From Planctomycetaceae bacterium (GTDB lineage: Bacteria > Planctomycetota > Planctomycetia > Pirellulales > Pirellulaceae): DNA of 64,000 bases. The notes under the pieces were generated by a model that had not been told where the DNA came from, did not search any database, and worked only from the letters and a program-made list of their open reading frames with translations. A program made the translations under genes and the position numbers. The DNA is taken from NCBI GenBank assembly GCA_021298315.1, contig JAJTFC010000001.1, forward strand, positions 35,845-99,844, given 5' to 3'. This document shows, in pieces, positions 36,211-45,900 of the stretch; positions within the stretch are counted from its first letter, which is position 1; the number at the start of each line of letters is the position of its first letter.

Positions 36211-36516
36211 AACCGCTAATGAACACTGATGAACGCTGATAGCTAAGACTCCCAAAAGGCTTCTCCCAGCGCGCTGTCGGGCTGCTCATTAGCGTTCATG
36301 AGTGTTCATCAGCGGTCCTGTTTTGCGACCGCTGATGCCAAGACTTTAAAAGGTTTTCTCCCAGCGCGCTGTCGGGCTGCTTATTAGCGTTCATGAGTGT
36401 TCATCAGCGGTCCTGTTTTACGACCGCTGATGCTAGGACTTTATAAGGTTTTCTCCTAGCGCGATCTCGGGCTGCTCATTAGCGTTCATGAGTGTTCATC
36501 AGCGGTCCTGTTTTCT
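36211..36516. repeat. 95-bp tandem repeat with 11-bp hairpin, about three units
   Basis: Units begin at about 36281, 36376 and 36471 (identical spacing of 95 bp), with a degenerate piece before the first. Each unit contains GCGTTCATGAGTGTTCATCA. The first two also hold a perfect 11-bp inverted repeat (CATCAGCGGTC, nine-base loop, GACCGCTGATG; first copy 36307-36337). The third unit runs into the PAP2 gene and encodes its last residues. The same core sequence recurs at 53175-53470. The region separates convergent genes, so the hairpins could act as bidirectional terminators. There are no unique spacers, so it is not a CRISPR. Confidence 0.9.
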
Positions 36517-37204
36517 CTTCATAAGCGGTTGAACTTTCACGCTCGGGAAGAATCGCCCAAGCGAGTGCAACCAGGAGAGTAAGCGGTATGCTCACGAGAA
36601 TGTCCGAGAGGTAGTGAGCCCCTGCGATGAGTCTCTGCAATGCGGCTACCGTCGCCATAAACAGAAATAGCGGTTTGCCCTTTGGATAGACATAAGTAAG
36701 TCCGATTGCCATCGCAACGGCTGTGGCGGTATGACCAGAAGGAAAGCTCCGGATCGATTCATTGAACCAGGATTCCGTTAGGGGGCTGCCCCAAGCGTCC
36801 CAGCTAGAGACAAACACACTATCCGGATCCCGATCAGGATTTAGCCAGCTCCAGGGCTCACGATCGTAGGTGCTCGGGCGCCTGCGTGGAATCAGATATT
36901 TTGCTAGATTCGCAAGTAGTCCACAGGTCAGCACGAACATCGCCGCTTTCCAGAGTTTAGAGCGATTCCGTTGATCGATCCAAAGGAGCGTGCTGAGAAT
37001 CATCACGCAACCGAGTGTATGTGCGAAGATCTCCATCAGATGGATGAATCGTCTTAAATCACCGGGAATATGCTTGAGCCTCACCCATTGAGAGATCTCC
37101 AAATCCCATGGCATCGCGATCATCGCCGCGATCAATGCGACCGCAGCCACAAGCGTCGAGCCGATGAGTGTGCTCTTCTTACTTTTGCCTAAATGAAATA
37201 GCAC
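36479..37204 (-). CDS. PAP2-family membrane phosphatase
   Basis: About 241 residues from GTG 37204 (AGGA ten bases upstream). A TTG at 37252 would add 16 residues and overlap xylB by 29 bp. Several membrane helices carry the three PAP2 motifs: KYLIPRRRPS (motif 1), the SFPSGHTATAVA motif 2 with the acid/base His, and RLIAGAHYLSDI (motif 3 with the nucleophilic His). It probably dephosphorylates a lipid phosphate such as undecaprenyl pyrophosphate or phosphatidic acid. The last nine residues (GPLMNTHER) and the TAA stop are encoded by the third 95-bp repeat unit, so the natural C-terminus has been overwritten or extended by the repeat. Confidence 0.88.
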   Translation of the reverse strand: MLFHLGKSKKSTLIGSTLVAAVALIAAMIAMPWDLEISQWVRLKHIPGDLRRFIHLMEIFAHTLGCVMILSTLLWIDQRNRSKLWKAAMFVLTCGLLANLAKYLIPRRRPSTYDREPWSWLNPDRDPDSVFVSSWDAWGSPLTESWFNESIRSFPSGHTATAVAMAIGLTYVYPKGKPLFLFMATVAALQRLIAGAHYLSDILVSIPLTLLVALAWAILPERESSTAYEEKTGPLMNTHER

Positions 37205-37223
37205 GCGAATGGATCCTAGAGTT

Positions 37224-38747
37224 CTAGGCGTTGATCCCACCGATTTCGACAAACCGTTCTTTCAATGAGGAATACAGTTTGCGATAGATTGGGAAGCATG
37301 TGTGATAGATTTTTTGAGAAGCTCGATTAGGAGGAATTTTTTCCACAACGCTGATCGTAGCCTTGCAGGCCTCTTCGATATTTTTGTAAGCACCATCACC
37401 GACGGCAGCCAATAGCGCAACTCCGTATCCAGGACCTTGTTCGGCATTGATTGTGCATACCTTTTGTCCGAAGCAATCGGCTAGAAGTTGTTTCCACAGG
37501 TCGCTCTTTGCCCCGCCGCCACTAAGGCGTATTTCCTTGACTGGAATTTTGAGTTGCTCGATGATGTCCAAGCTTTCGCGGAGCGAATAAGCGACACCTT
37601 CCATAACCGCTCGGGCTAAATGGCCACGCGTATGCTTGTTCGTCATCCCGATAAAACAAGCCCTCGCTAGTGGATCCGCATGCGGAGTTCTTTCGCCTGC
37701 CAAATAGGGAAGGTAAAAGAGACCTTCGGAACCGGCGGAAACCCGAGCGGCTTCTGCATTGAGAATCTCATAAGGATCAATTCCTTTCTTGGTAGCTAGG
37801 TCTGAACAGATATTCTGAACAAACCATTGGAGCGAGCCTGCCGCCGATAACGTCACTCCCATCATGTGCCACTTGCCATGAACCGCATGGCAGAAGGTAT
37901 GCAACCGCCCCTGTCGATCGTATTGAGGAGTGTCGCTGTGACAAAAGACAACACCCGAGGTGCCAAGACTCGCTGTGAGGATACCTTGTTTGACGATTCC
38001 GTTTCCAACAGCGCCAGCGGCACAATCACCAGCACCCGCAACAACTTTGCAGGCCGTGGTAAGTCCTAATTCCGCAGCAACGTCTGCCCTGAGTGTTCCT
38101 GTGACCTCTTCGGACTCGTGAACCGGTGCTAAAATCGATGGATCGATATCGAGTTTCCCCAAAAGCTCCTTGGACCACTGACGCTTGACCACATCGAGCA
38201 AAAGCATTCCACTTGCATCGCTCGCATCAGTAGCCAACTCACCGGTCAATCGACGACGGATTTCGTCTTTTGGTAGGAGCAAATAACGCAGTGCATCGTA
38301 ATGTTTTGGCTCATTGTTTCGAAGCCATAGAAGTTTTGGCGCGGTAAATCCGGTCAATGCCGGGTTAGCAACCATACCGATAAGTTTGTCGCGTCCGCCT
38401 GCCCGCTTGGTAATCTCTTCGCATTCTGCGATCGTTCGTTGGTCGTTCCAAAGTAGAGCAGGACGAATCACGTTCCCTTTGGCATTGAGAAAAACCGACC
38501 CGTGCATCTGACCCGATAGCCCGATGGCACGAACCTCTGAGCCCTTGATTTTCGACTTTTTCAAAACACCTTTGATCGTCAATTTGGTAGCCGTCCACCA
38601 ATCCTCAGGATTCTGTTCGGTCCAAAGGGGTTTTGGGGTAGCCAGCGCGTAATTTGCCGTCGATTCTGCGATTACCTTGCCCAAGTGGTCGATTAATAAG
38701 CTTTTCGTGCCTGAAGTGCCGATATCGATCCCGAGATAATAAGCCAT
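37224..38747 (-). CDS. xylB: Xylulokinase (FGGY carbohydrate kinase)
   Basis: 507 residues phosphorylating D-xylulose to xylulose 5-phosphate. It begins YYLGIDIGTSGTKSLLID (phosphate-1 motif). It contains LSGQMHGSVFL and the WNDQRT substrate loop near residue 90, the phosphate-2 region (GTSGVVF) and the FGGY signature-2 region KEIRLSGGGAKSDLWKQL. The MHG and WNDQRT segments are typical of XylB within the FGGY family. Xylulose 5-phosphate feeds the pentose phosphate route, as does the transaldolase elsewhere in the window, but the two genes are not linked. The PAP2 gene follows on the same strand. Confidence 0.93.
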   Translation of the reverse strand: MAYYLGIDIGTSGTKSLLIDHLGKVIAESTANYALATPKPLWTEQNPEDWWTATKLTIKGVLKKSKIKGSEVRAIGLSGQMHGSVFLNAKGNVIRPALLWNDQRTIAECEEITKRAGGRDKLIGMVANPALTGFTAPKLLWLRNNEPKHYDALRYLLLPKDEIRRRLTGELATDASDASGMLLLDVVKRQWSKELLGKLDIDPSILAPVHESEEVTGTLRADVAAELGLTTACKVVAGAGDCAAGAVGNGIVKQGILTASLGTSGVVFCHSDTPQYDRQGRLHTFCHAVHGKWHMMGVTLSAAGSLQWFVQNICSDLATKKGIDPYEILNAEAARVSAGSEGLFYLPYLAGERTPHADPLARACFIGMTNKHTRGHLARAVMEGVAYSLRESLDIIEQLKIPVKEIRLSGGGAKSDLWKQLLADCFGQKVCTINAEQGPGYGVALLAAVGDGAYKNIEEACKATISVVEKIPPNRASQKIYHTCFPIYRKLYSSLKERFVEIGGINA

Positions 38748-38847
38748 AATGCGGTGGTTGTAGATTGGGAATGGTCTAGGAAAATTACGCCGGTTAGGCC
38801 AAGATTTCTATCGTAACTGATTTGCCGCAACCTAGGAGACGGTTCAG

Positions 38848-40344
38848 ATGGAATCCAAAAAAATCACCTCCGTTAACCCGAAACCGAATCCAAACTTCTA
38901 CTGTCGCATCGATCCCTGCTACCTGAAAGTTCTTCAGGCTCTTGCCTGTTGTTTTCTATTGTGCACCACTGGGTGTCCTTGGCAAACGCCCCCTAAAAAA
39001 CCGGCTGATGGCACGGCAGAAAAGGTCGGGAGGGTTGATCTACCACCCCTGAAAATCGGCATGTTCGATTGCGACGAAGTCGCCGATAGCCTCCAGAGTC
39101 GATGGCAGGAGTTCTCCGAGCAACAGCTCGAACTCGTCAAACTGGATCCAGACAAACTCAGCGACTACGAAATGCCTTTGCTCGACGTGATCCTCTATCC
39201 TGCAAGCCTTGTTGGTACCTTGGCAGAAAAAGATTGGATCGCACCTGTGCCGCCCCCCTTGTTGCAACGCCTCGGAGGTGGAAAAAAAATCGGCAGGTCC
39301 AACCAAGAGCCTACCGAGGATACCGTACAAGGAATCGAAAACTGGTCGAGTCGTTTGCGATCGATCGCAAAGTACAACGGAAAGTGGATGGGTATTCCCC
39401 TGGGTGGGCCTTGTTGGGTAGTTGCCACACGAGGGCTCGATGTCGATGCCCTGAAACAACTTCAGCAAGCCATCGCTAGCAACCAAAACACTCCGAACAT
39501 CGCTACTGAGGCATTCGAAGCTTTTTTATCCAAGACCGAATCGACGCTTGAAGATAGCTTGGAATCGCGACGCAAAACTCTGGCTGCCGCGCTGCGGGAT
39601 CGTAAGGCGACCGACAAACGAGCGCTGGTCAATCGGTTTTTATGGATCATGATTACTACCGAGTCTAGGTATCGAGGGTTGGTCGACCCATACAAAGTGA
39701 CTCCTCGGCTTGCTTTGCCAGAGTTCGCGAGGAGCGCTCGATACTTGCAGCGTCTGGCACTGATCGAACCAACCACGATCTTGTGCTCACCCGTCGAAGC
39801 ATGGGAAAAAGTCGCGGAGGGACAAGCGGTCATCGGGATCGGTTGGCCAAGATCCGATGGCTTCCAACGGGCCACCGTAGGCTCCGACGTAAAAACGTTG
39901 AAACCAATTCCAATACTGTTTAACGGTGCCGACGGAATCCTAGCATCGATCGGAAGGAAGACTCGCCAGTCCTCGATGGCCAGTGAATTCATGTTCTGGT
40001 TGAATCGAGAAGAGAATCGCGCAGCGTTGCAAGCCAAAACCCCTCGAGTGGAAGTCCTGGAAATTGAAAACGATTCGAATCGTATCCGGGAAGACTATCG
40101 AGAGTATCAAACTCTCCAGCGCCTAGAGGCCTCTAATACGACGCTCGATATGACTGCACGCTTCTTACAGGCCGACGTTTTTGTCGATTCGCTCGGGGAG
40201 GCCCTTCTTGATATCCTTGAAAAACCCGAATTAGCCGACAGCCGTTTAGAAACCTGCAAAACAAAATGGGCCGAGCTGATCGATTCCATTGGAGTCGAAT
40301 CTCTGCGTAGTAGCTTAGAACGAGCTACTGGTCTTTCCAACTAA
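38848..40344 (+). CDS. Solute-binding-protein-like lipoprotein
   Basis: 498 residues with a signal sequence ending in an imperfect lipobox (LLCTTGC). The following region resembles family 1 extracellular solute-binding proteins: LKIGMFDCDEVADSL, a hinge-like YNGKWMGIPLGGPCWVVA, and ASEFMFWLNREENRAAL near the C-terminus. A strong AGGAG precedes ATG 38848. No permease or ATPase gene is adjacent. Instead a TPR membrane protein starts 10 bp downstream, so this may be a receptor or scaffold rather than a transport component. Ligand unknown. Confidence 0.7.
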   Translation: MESKKITSVNPKPNPNFYCRIDPCYLKVLQALACCFLLCTTGCPWQTPPKKPADGTAEKVGRVDLPPLKIGMFDCDEVADSLQSRWQEFSEQQLELVKLDPDKLSDYEMPLLDVILYPASLVGTLAEKDWIAPVPPPLLQRLGGGKKIGRSNQEPTEDTVQGIENWSSRLRSIAKYNGKWMGIPLGGPCWVVATRGLDVDALKQLQQAIASNQNTPNIATEAFEAFLSKTESTLEDSLESRRKTLAAALRDRKATDKRALVNRFLWIMITTESRYRGLVDPYKVTPRLALPEFARSARYLQRLALIEPTTILCSPVEAWEKVAEGQAVIGIGWPRSDGFQRATVGSDVKTLKPIPILFNGADGILASIGRKTRQSSMASEFMFWLNREENRAALQAKTPRVEVLEIENDSNRIREDYREYQTLQRLEASNTTLDMTARFLQADVFVDSLGEALLDILEKPELADSRLETCKTKWAELIDSIGVESLRSSLERATGLSN

Positions 40345-40354
40345 GGGTGATTCG

Positions 40355-41893
40355 ATGGAGCGGCGCGGTTCAAATAGCTTCTTTGCAATACTGAAAAATC
40401 TTGTCTACGCTCCATTCCGCGCGGCAAGCGAACTCGTCTCCCTTTTCGCTCGTGGTAAATCAGTAACACTTACCCCAGAACACGCGGCTATCCATAGCAA
40501 GCGGCGTCGGAATCTGACTATTGGTCTGCCGGCTTTTATGGCTTTTCTAGCTTGCTTGGGAATGTTCGCCTGGGGAGCCACAAACCGTACTCGCATTGCA
40601 AACCAATATGTTGAGAAGCTAACGACCGAAATCTCGCAATCCGATCGAAAACAAGCAGACCGCTTGGCGCAAAGACTCTTCCAAAAGGGTGTACGTGCTT
40701 TACCCGATGCTTCATTGAACTACTGCTCCTTCCTGGCTTCACAAAAGGATCTCTATCAAGCCAACAGCGTCATTGAAAAGCTCGCACCGGACGATACACC
40801 AGGCTTTGCTCCAGCTCATGCTCAGCGAGCCATCGCGTACTCAAATCTCCTGAGTCAAGGAGCTAGTGAACGTTACTTGCCAATTCTCCAATGGCACCTG
40901 AAGCAATCAGGCGAGCCAGACAGCGAAGCGTTATCGATGGCTTGGGCTAACTACTTTCGGCTCACTGGTCAAATTGATCGCTCGATCCTAGCACTCGAAA
41001 TTGCGGCAAAAACCGAACCTAAACATTGGTTCTCGATTGCCGATTTGTATGCCATCGATGGAAAGCCCGATCTGGCACGACGAGCTCTGGCAAGTGCCAT
41101 CAGCACCTATCGTCTAAGACTAGGCAAGGATCCGCTCTCTACAAGCGATCGATTGCAACTGATCATGGCGCAAGCTCGATCGGGCGAATATCAACAAGCC
41201 TCGGAAACACTCAAGACTGGGCTGGAACTGCTGCCGCAAAACCAAGATCTCCTGAAAGCTCGATCGCAATTGGACGTCATCAGCCTAGAACAATCTCTCA
41301 AGCAAGCCTCCAAGCTTGCGCAGAAACTGGAGATTGCCAAGGAGATTGTCCAGAAGTCTGAGGATCCATCACGAATCTACCAAGCGACTCTTGAACTGTA
41401 TCAGCAAACCGCTTCGGATGAAGAAAAACAGATGATTTGGCAGTTTCTCAGCGACTCACTCAAGGAGCATGGGCCTAATGCATCCTTAGGGTTTTCACAG
41501 AGTGCTATTTTGCTCCAACAGGGCAAGCGCACAGAGGCTATCGCAAAGCTTCAAGCGAATATCGAAGCCTTCCCAGAACACGGCTATTCCTTGAACAATT
41601 TGGCCTGGTTGCTTGCAACCCAAGAGCCGAAAGATCTGGAAAGAGCCAAGCAGTATGCTCAGCGAGCCATTGCCGTCGATTCCCAAACGGCAACGTTTCA
41701 TGACACCCTTGGAACTGTTTTCATGGAGCTCAAGGACTGGCGTTCGGCGATCGCCGAACTGGAACTAGCTTTAGCCCAATCCCCAATCCCAAGCCGCATG
41801 AAGATTCATGCGAAGCTCGCAAATGCTTATGATTCGATCGGAGATCAAGCACTCGCGGATCTTCATCGCGAGCGCAGTCGCAAAGCTCCTTGA
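40355..41893 (+). CDS. TPR-repeat membrane protein
   Basis: 512 residues. A cytoplasmic N-terminal tail of about 50 residues is followed by one membrane helix (LPAFMAFLACLGMFAWGA, about 55-72). A long helical solenoid then fills the rest; the clearest TPR units are at the C-terminus (YSLNNLAWLLATQEPKDLERA, FHDTLGTVFMELKDWRSAI). AAGGGTGA sits five bases before ATG 40355. The gap to the lipoprotein gene is 10 bp, so the two form an operon. By topology the TPR part is extracytoplasmic and could bind the lipoprotein; this is inference. Confidence 0.8.
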   Translation: MERRGSNSFFAILKNLVYAPFRAASELVSLFARGKSVTLTPEHAAIHSKRRRNLTIGLPAFMAFLACLGMFAWGATNRTRIANQYVEKLTTEISQSDRKQADRLAQRLFQKGVRALPDASLNYCSFLASQKDLYQANSVIEKLAPDDTPGFAPAHAQRAIAYSNLLSQGASERYLPILQWHLKQSGEPDSEALSMAWANYFRLTGQIDRSILALEIAAKTEPKHWFSIADLYAIDGKPDLARRALASAISTYRLRLGKDPLSTSDRLQLIMAQARSGEYQQASETLKTGLELLPQNQDLLKARSQLDVISLEQSLKQASKLAQKLEIAKEIVQKSEDPSRIYQATLELYQQTASDEEKQMIWQFLSDSLKEHGPNASLGFSQSAILLQQGKRTEAIAKLQANIEAFPEHGYSLNNLAWLLATQEPKDLERAKQYAQRAIAVDSQTATFHDTLGTVFMELKDWRSAIAELELALAQSPIPSRMKIHAKLANAYDSIGDQALADLHRERSRKAP

Positions 41894-41902
41894 AAACCGT
41901 TT

Positions 41903-42493
41903 TTAAAGTTTTCCTTCAATAGCCAATTGATGGAAGAAGTGCTGCACGTTCTCTTGATTTTTGAGCAACCAGTCGATCGATGGCTCACAGTGCATCGCCT
42001 TGGCAATCGCTTTGGTCGTCGCCTCTCGATTGGTTTTGAATAGCACCTCTGGATCGTATTTTGCGGTGACAATCGAGGGATCTAGCCAAACGGAAACGAT
42101 AATCCCAAGGTCATTGGCCTTGGCCTTCGGAATATATCCTTCTCGCACCGCATCGAGAACACCGTTAGCGATCGCCGCTTGAACAGTTCCCATTAGGATG
42201 TTGGTGTACTTCTCGTTGTTGACCGTCACCTTACTGACCATCACTGTCACCGGGCGGACTTGGACATCGCAATTGAGGATTGCATAAATCTTCGAGTGAC
42301 CCTTGGTCTGATTACCGATCATGTTAGCGATCGAATATCCGACGGGGCCATCAAGCTCGCCGATGACAACTTCTGGCTCCGCCGCCGACCAAGCTTCGGT
42401 CGATTCAACGAGGGCTTCACCAGTCCTCATGACGATACGACCTTTGTTCGATACATTGGATTTCTTCACTGAGGATTTTTTCTTTTTGGCCAT
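41903..42493 (-). CDS. Formaldehyde-activating enzyme (Fae) homologue, catalytic His apparently absent
   Basis: 196 residues. After a Lys-rich N-terminal extension of about 22 residues the sequence follows Fae closely: TGEALVES, IGELDGPVGYSIANMIGNQTKGH, ILNCDVQVRPVTVMVSKVTV, AAIANGVLDAVREGYIPKAKANDLGIIVSVWLDP and a C-terminal EPSIDWLL. Fae condenses formaldehyde with tetrahydromethanopterin, and planctomycetes are known to carry this C1 pathway. In characterised Fae the stretch before IGD reads AHIDLLIGD, with the catalytic His. Here it reads AEPEVVIGE, so the His position is Glu by my alignment. It may be a Fae-like paralogue with another role. No other C1 gene is adjacent. Confidence 0.85.
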   Translation of the reverse strand: MAKKKKSSVKKSNVSNKGRIVMRTGEALVESTEAWSAAEPEVVIGELDGPVGYSIANMIGNQTKGHSKIYAILNCDVQVRPVTVMVSKVTVNNEKYTNILMGTVQAAIANGVLDAVREGYIPKAKANDLGIIVSVWLDPSIVTAKYDPEVLFKTNREATTKAIAKAMHCEPSIDWLLKNQENVQHFFHQLAIEGKL

Positions 42494-42914
42494 GATGATC
42501 GTCTTGTGAAAGGGTTTGTTGACGTAGTAACCGACGCGATTCGAGGTTACTCGCCAAGATAATACCCTAAGGTGTTCTCATTCTCTACCGAGAAATCGAT
42601 CAGTTTGAGCTAGGAAACTGTGCAGGCGGACTTTATCACGGATACGTGCAATTGGGGCGACTCTAGATTGACGGTATCCCCCCAACGCTAAGATTTTTTA
42701 CTGGGTGCCACACCCATCTGCCCGCGTCGTACGCGCACTGTTCTAGATTGGCAAAAACCACGCGTTGCGATAACTCCGAGGAACCGCCTTATGTATAATC
42801 TTGATATCTGTAGATTTCAACAAAATACGCTCAAAAAATCACGCACATCCTGCATGGTGCCTGTTGATTGGAGTACCTGAGGGTGCCACAAACCGTTACG
42901 CAACCAAATATCCA
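42494..42914. other. 421-bp intergenic region between divergent genes
   Basis: This gap separates the minus-strand Fae homologue from the plus-strand FtsK/EccC-like gene and should contain both promoters. A GGGTGCCACA element appears twice (near 42703 and 42881) and CTAGATTG twice (near 42663 and 42743), but they are too short to interpret. The downstream frame is open back to 42801, so part of this stretch could be coding if an upstream start is used. I see no RNA gene or terminator. Confidence 0.45.
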
Positions 42915-45900
42915 ATGAAATCTAAATCAATCGAATCGGATTCGACCACTCCTGCAGCATCCCCTAAAGAGCGCTTTGGAGCGACCCAAGGAAGGCATTT
43001 GCTGGATCTCCAAACAAGAGCGCTGCGTGGGTTATCCACCCGCTGGAAAAAACTCTCCGAATCCTTTGCAGTCGATTCCGTAGTACTGTCCCAGAAAATT
43101 TCTGACTTTCAAAGTCAGTTCCGTCTGCAGTCATCGGAGTTGATCGAACAGCACAAAAAACAACTCCAGGAATTGCAAACCCAATGGGACGAGCAAATCG
43201 ACGAAGCACTCGGGAGATCCGAACTCGGTACCCTCGAAAAGACTCGATGGGAAAATCAAACGCTCAAGACGTTGAAAACCAAACGCAAGGATGCCGAGGC
43301 AAAACAGGAATCCGATTATTCCCAAGCCAAATCCAGACTGCATTCGGAACTGGAAAAGTCTCGTGCACTAGCCCGCCAAAACCTCGATCAAACCCTTGCC
43401 AAACTCGATGTGCAGAAAACAAGCATCGATGAACTCAGTACCGAAATTCGCGAGTGGGTCGCCTTGAAAACAGGTACTACGCTCTCAAGCAATTCGAATG
43501 GAACAAATACGATTCCACCAAGATCGCTGGCACATATCGAATCGCTCAGCGCGATGGCCAAAGAATTCGAAGCGTTAAAAGCAAGCTACATCGAGAAAAA
43601 GAAAACACTACAGTCAAACAAAGCAGCAACCATCGTCAGTATCCCTCTTCTGTTTTTCATCGCACTCTTATCCGGCGGAGTCGCTTTTGCAGTCGCATCG
43701 ATGCTCAAAGCGACGCCCCTGATCCTCGCGATCGCATCCCTTCTGGCCGCAATCCTTGTACCGATACTCCTATACATTGCCGCTCTCCCACTCGTAGCTC
43801 GATCGATTCGCTCCTCAGTAAGCGGCTTGCTCGAAGAAGAACAATCCTTAGGTCAATTGCTTGATCGCGGACGAGCGATCGCCGAAGCTACCTTAAAACG
43901 TGAATACTCGAAATTTGACCAGCAGTACCAACAAAGCCTTGCGTTGGCCCAGCAAAAGCACCAAGAACTGCTGGCGCAAATCAACACCGATTACCAAACC
44001 AAGAAAACGACTGCAATCGATTCGACGGTTCGAGACAAAGCAAATTTCCGTCAGAAACGCATGGATGCCTTCGAATCCTTGAACCAGCAATTTCCTGAAC
44101 AAATCAGAGCGCTCAAAGGCGATCAAGACAAGGCTACCGCGAATTTTCAGCAACGCTCCAAGGCGACTCTCGATTCGCTCAATGCAGCCTTTCGCTCGTC
44201 CCAACAGTACCTTGCCAAGCGATGGACAGACGGAATTGAATTCCTAAAGAGTCTTGGTAGCAACACCGACAAGTCGATCCAGCGTCGCTTCCCCAATTGG
44301 AACGACTCGGCCTTCTCGACCGAAGATTGGAGTCGCGATGAAGTCTCCCTAGCACTTCCTCTTGGTCATTTCAAACCGATTCAAACGATCACTCAAGACC
44401 ATCCAGCAAAGAACCGATCCGTTGAGTTTGAAATGCTGCGCCAGCTAGCAGGGAAACTTGAATCGGTCGGCGATCTACCCCTGGTCTATGATCTTATCGG
44501 AAAAGGGGGCTTAATCCTGCGAACCGAAGATCCTGAGAGTCGGGAACATGCCCACTTGGTCATGAGGAATTTGCTCTTGAGAGCCGTTACGGCATTGCCC
44601 GCTGGTATGTTGCAAGTGACGGTGATCGATCCTGAGGGACTAGGAAAGAAATACAGTTGGCTGATGCATCTGGCCGACATCGATCCTGAATTGGTCAATC
44701 ACAGGGTCTGGACGCAACCGATCCATATCGCAAACCAGCTTGCACTAACCACGCGTCACATCGAAGATGTTATCCAACAGAGCCTTCGGAACCAATTCCG
44801 AAACCTCTACGAATACAATCAAAAGGCAGGGCCGATGGCGATCCCCTACCGTATGATCGTCTGGTCCGGTTTTCCATTCGGACTCGACGATGCATCTTGG
44901 CAATCCCTTTGCTCGATCCTATCGTCAGGAAGTCGTTGCGGCGTCGGTGTGCTGATCGACTGGCCTTCCTCGATCCAATGGCCAACGTTCGCCGACACGA
45001 GCAAACTGACCGAATTCGCCCTCCTTGCAAACGTTCACAAATCCGACGCCAACGAGTACAAACTGCAAATCGAAATCCCGGAGCTTAAGGCATTCCCTGC
45101 TCGCATGGAATCGCCCCCCGACGAGGCGACCGTCGCATCGATCATGCAGAAACATCTTGTTGCCGCTGCGAACATCGGCAAACGGATCGTTCCGTTTGAA
45201 ACAATCGCTTCCCAACCCGAAACGATACATCTTCGCAGTTCCGCAGACGGGCTGGAAATCCCTATCGGAATCTCCGACTCTGGACGGATCCAGTCCTTGG
45301 TGCTTGGCGAAGGAACCTCGCAACACGTTTTGATCGCAGGCAAGACTGGATCAGGTAAATCGTCACTGCTTCACACCATGATCAGCAGTGCAGCTCTGGA
45401 ATACTCACCAGAGGAACTCAGGCTGGTTCTACTGGATTTTAAGAAAGGGGTCGAATTCCAAGTTTACTCGGAACTTCAGCTTTCTCACGCCGATATCATC
45501 GGCATCGAAAGCCGACGGGAATTTGGACTCAGCACGCTTGAGTACCTCGATCGAATCCTCAGCGCCCGAGGTGAAGCCTTCCGTCAATGGGGCGTCCAAG
45601 ACCTACCTAGTCTCAAAAGAAAACATCCTGATGTCCGCTTGCCTCGGATTCTTATAGTGATCGATGAATTTCAAGAGCTCTTTGTCGAGGATGACAAGCT
45701 ATCGCAGCAAGCCTCGATGCTGATGGACAGGATTGTTCGCCAAGGGCGATCATTCGGGATGCACCTAGTACTGGCCTCTCAAACCCTCGGAGGAGCTTAC
45801 TCGTTGCCCCGCACCACTCTTGCTCAAATGGCAGTTCGCATTGCGCTGCAATGCGATAGTTCTGATGCAATGCTCATTCTCAGCGAAGACAATACTGCTG

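Noticed and set aside
36211..36516. Possible CRISPR array
   Set aside because: The units are contiguous 95-bp tandem repeats without unique spacers, and no cas gene is nearby.
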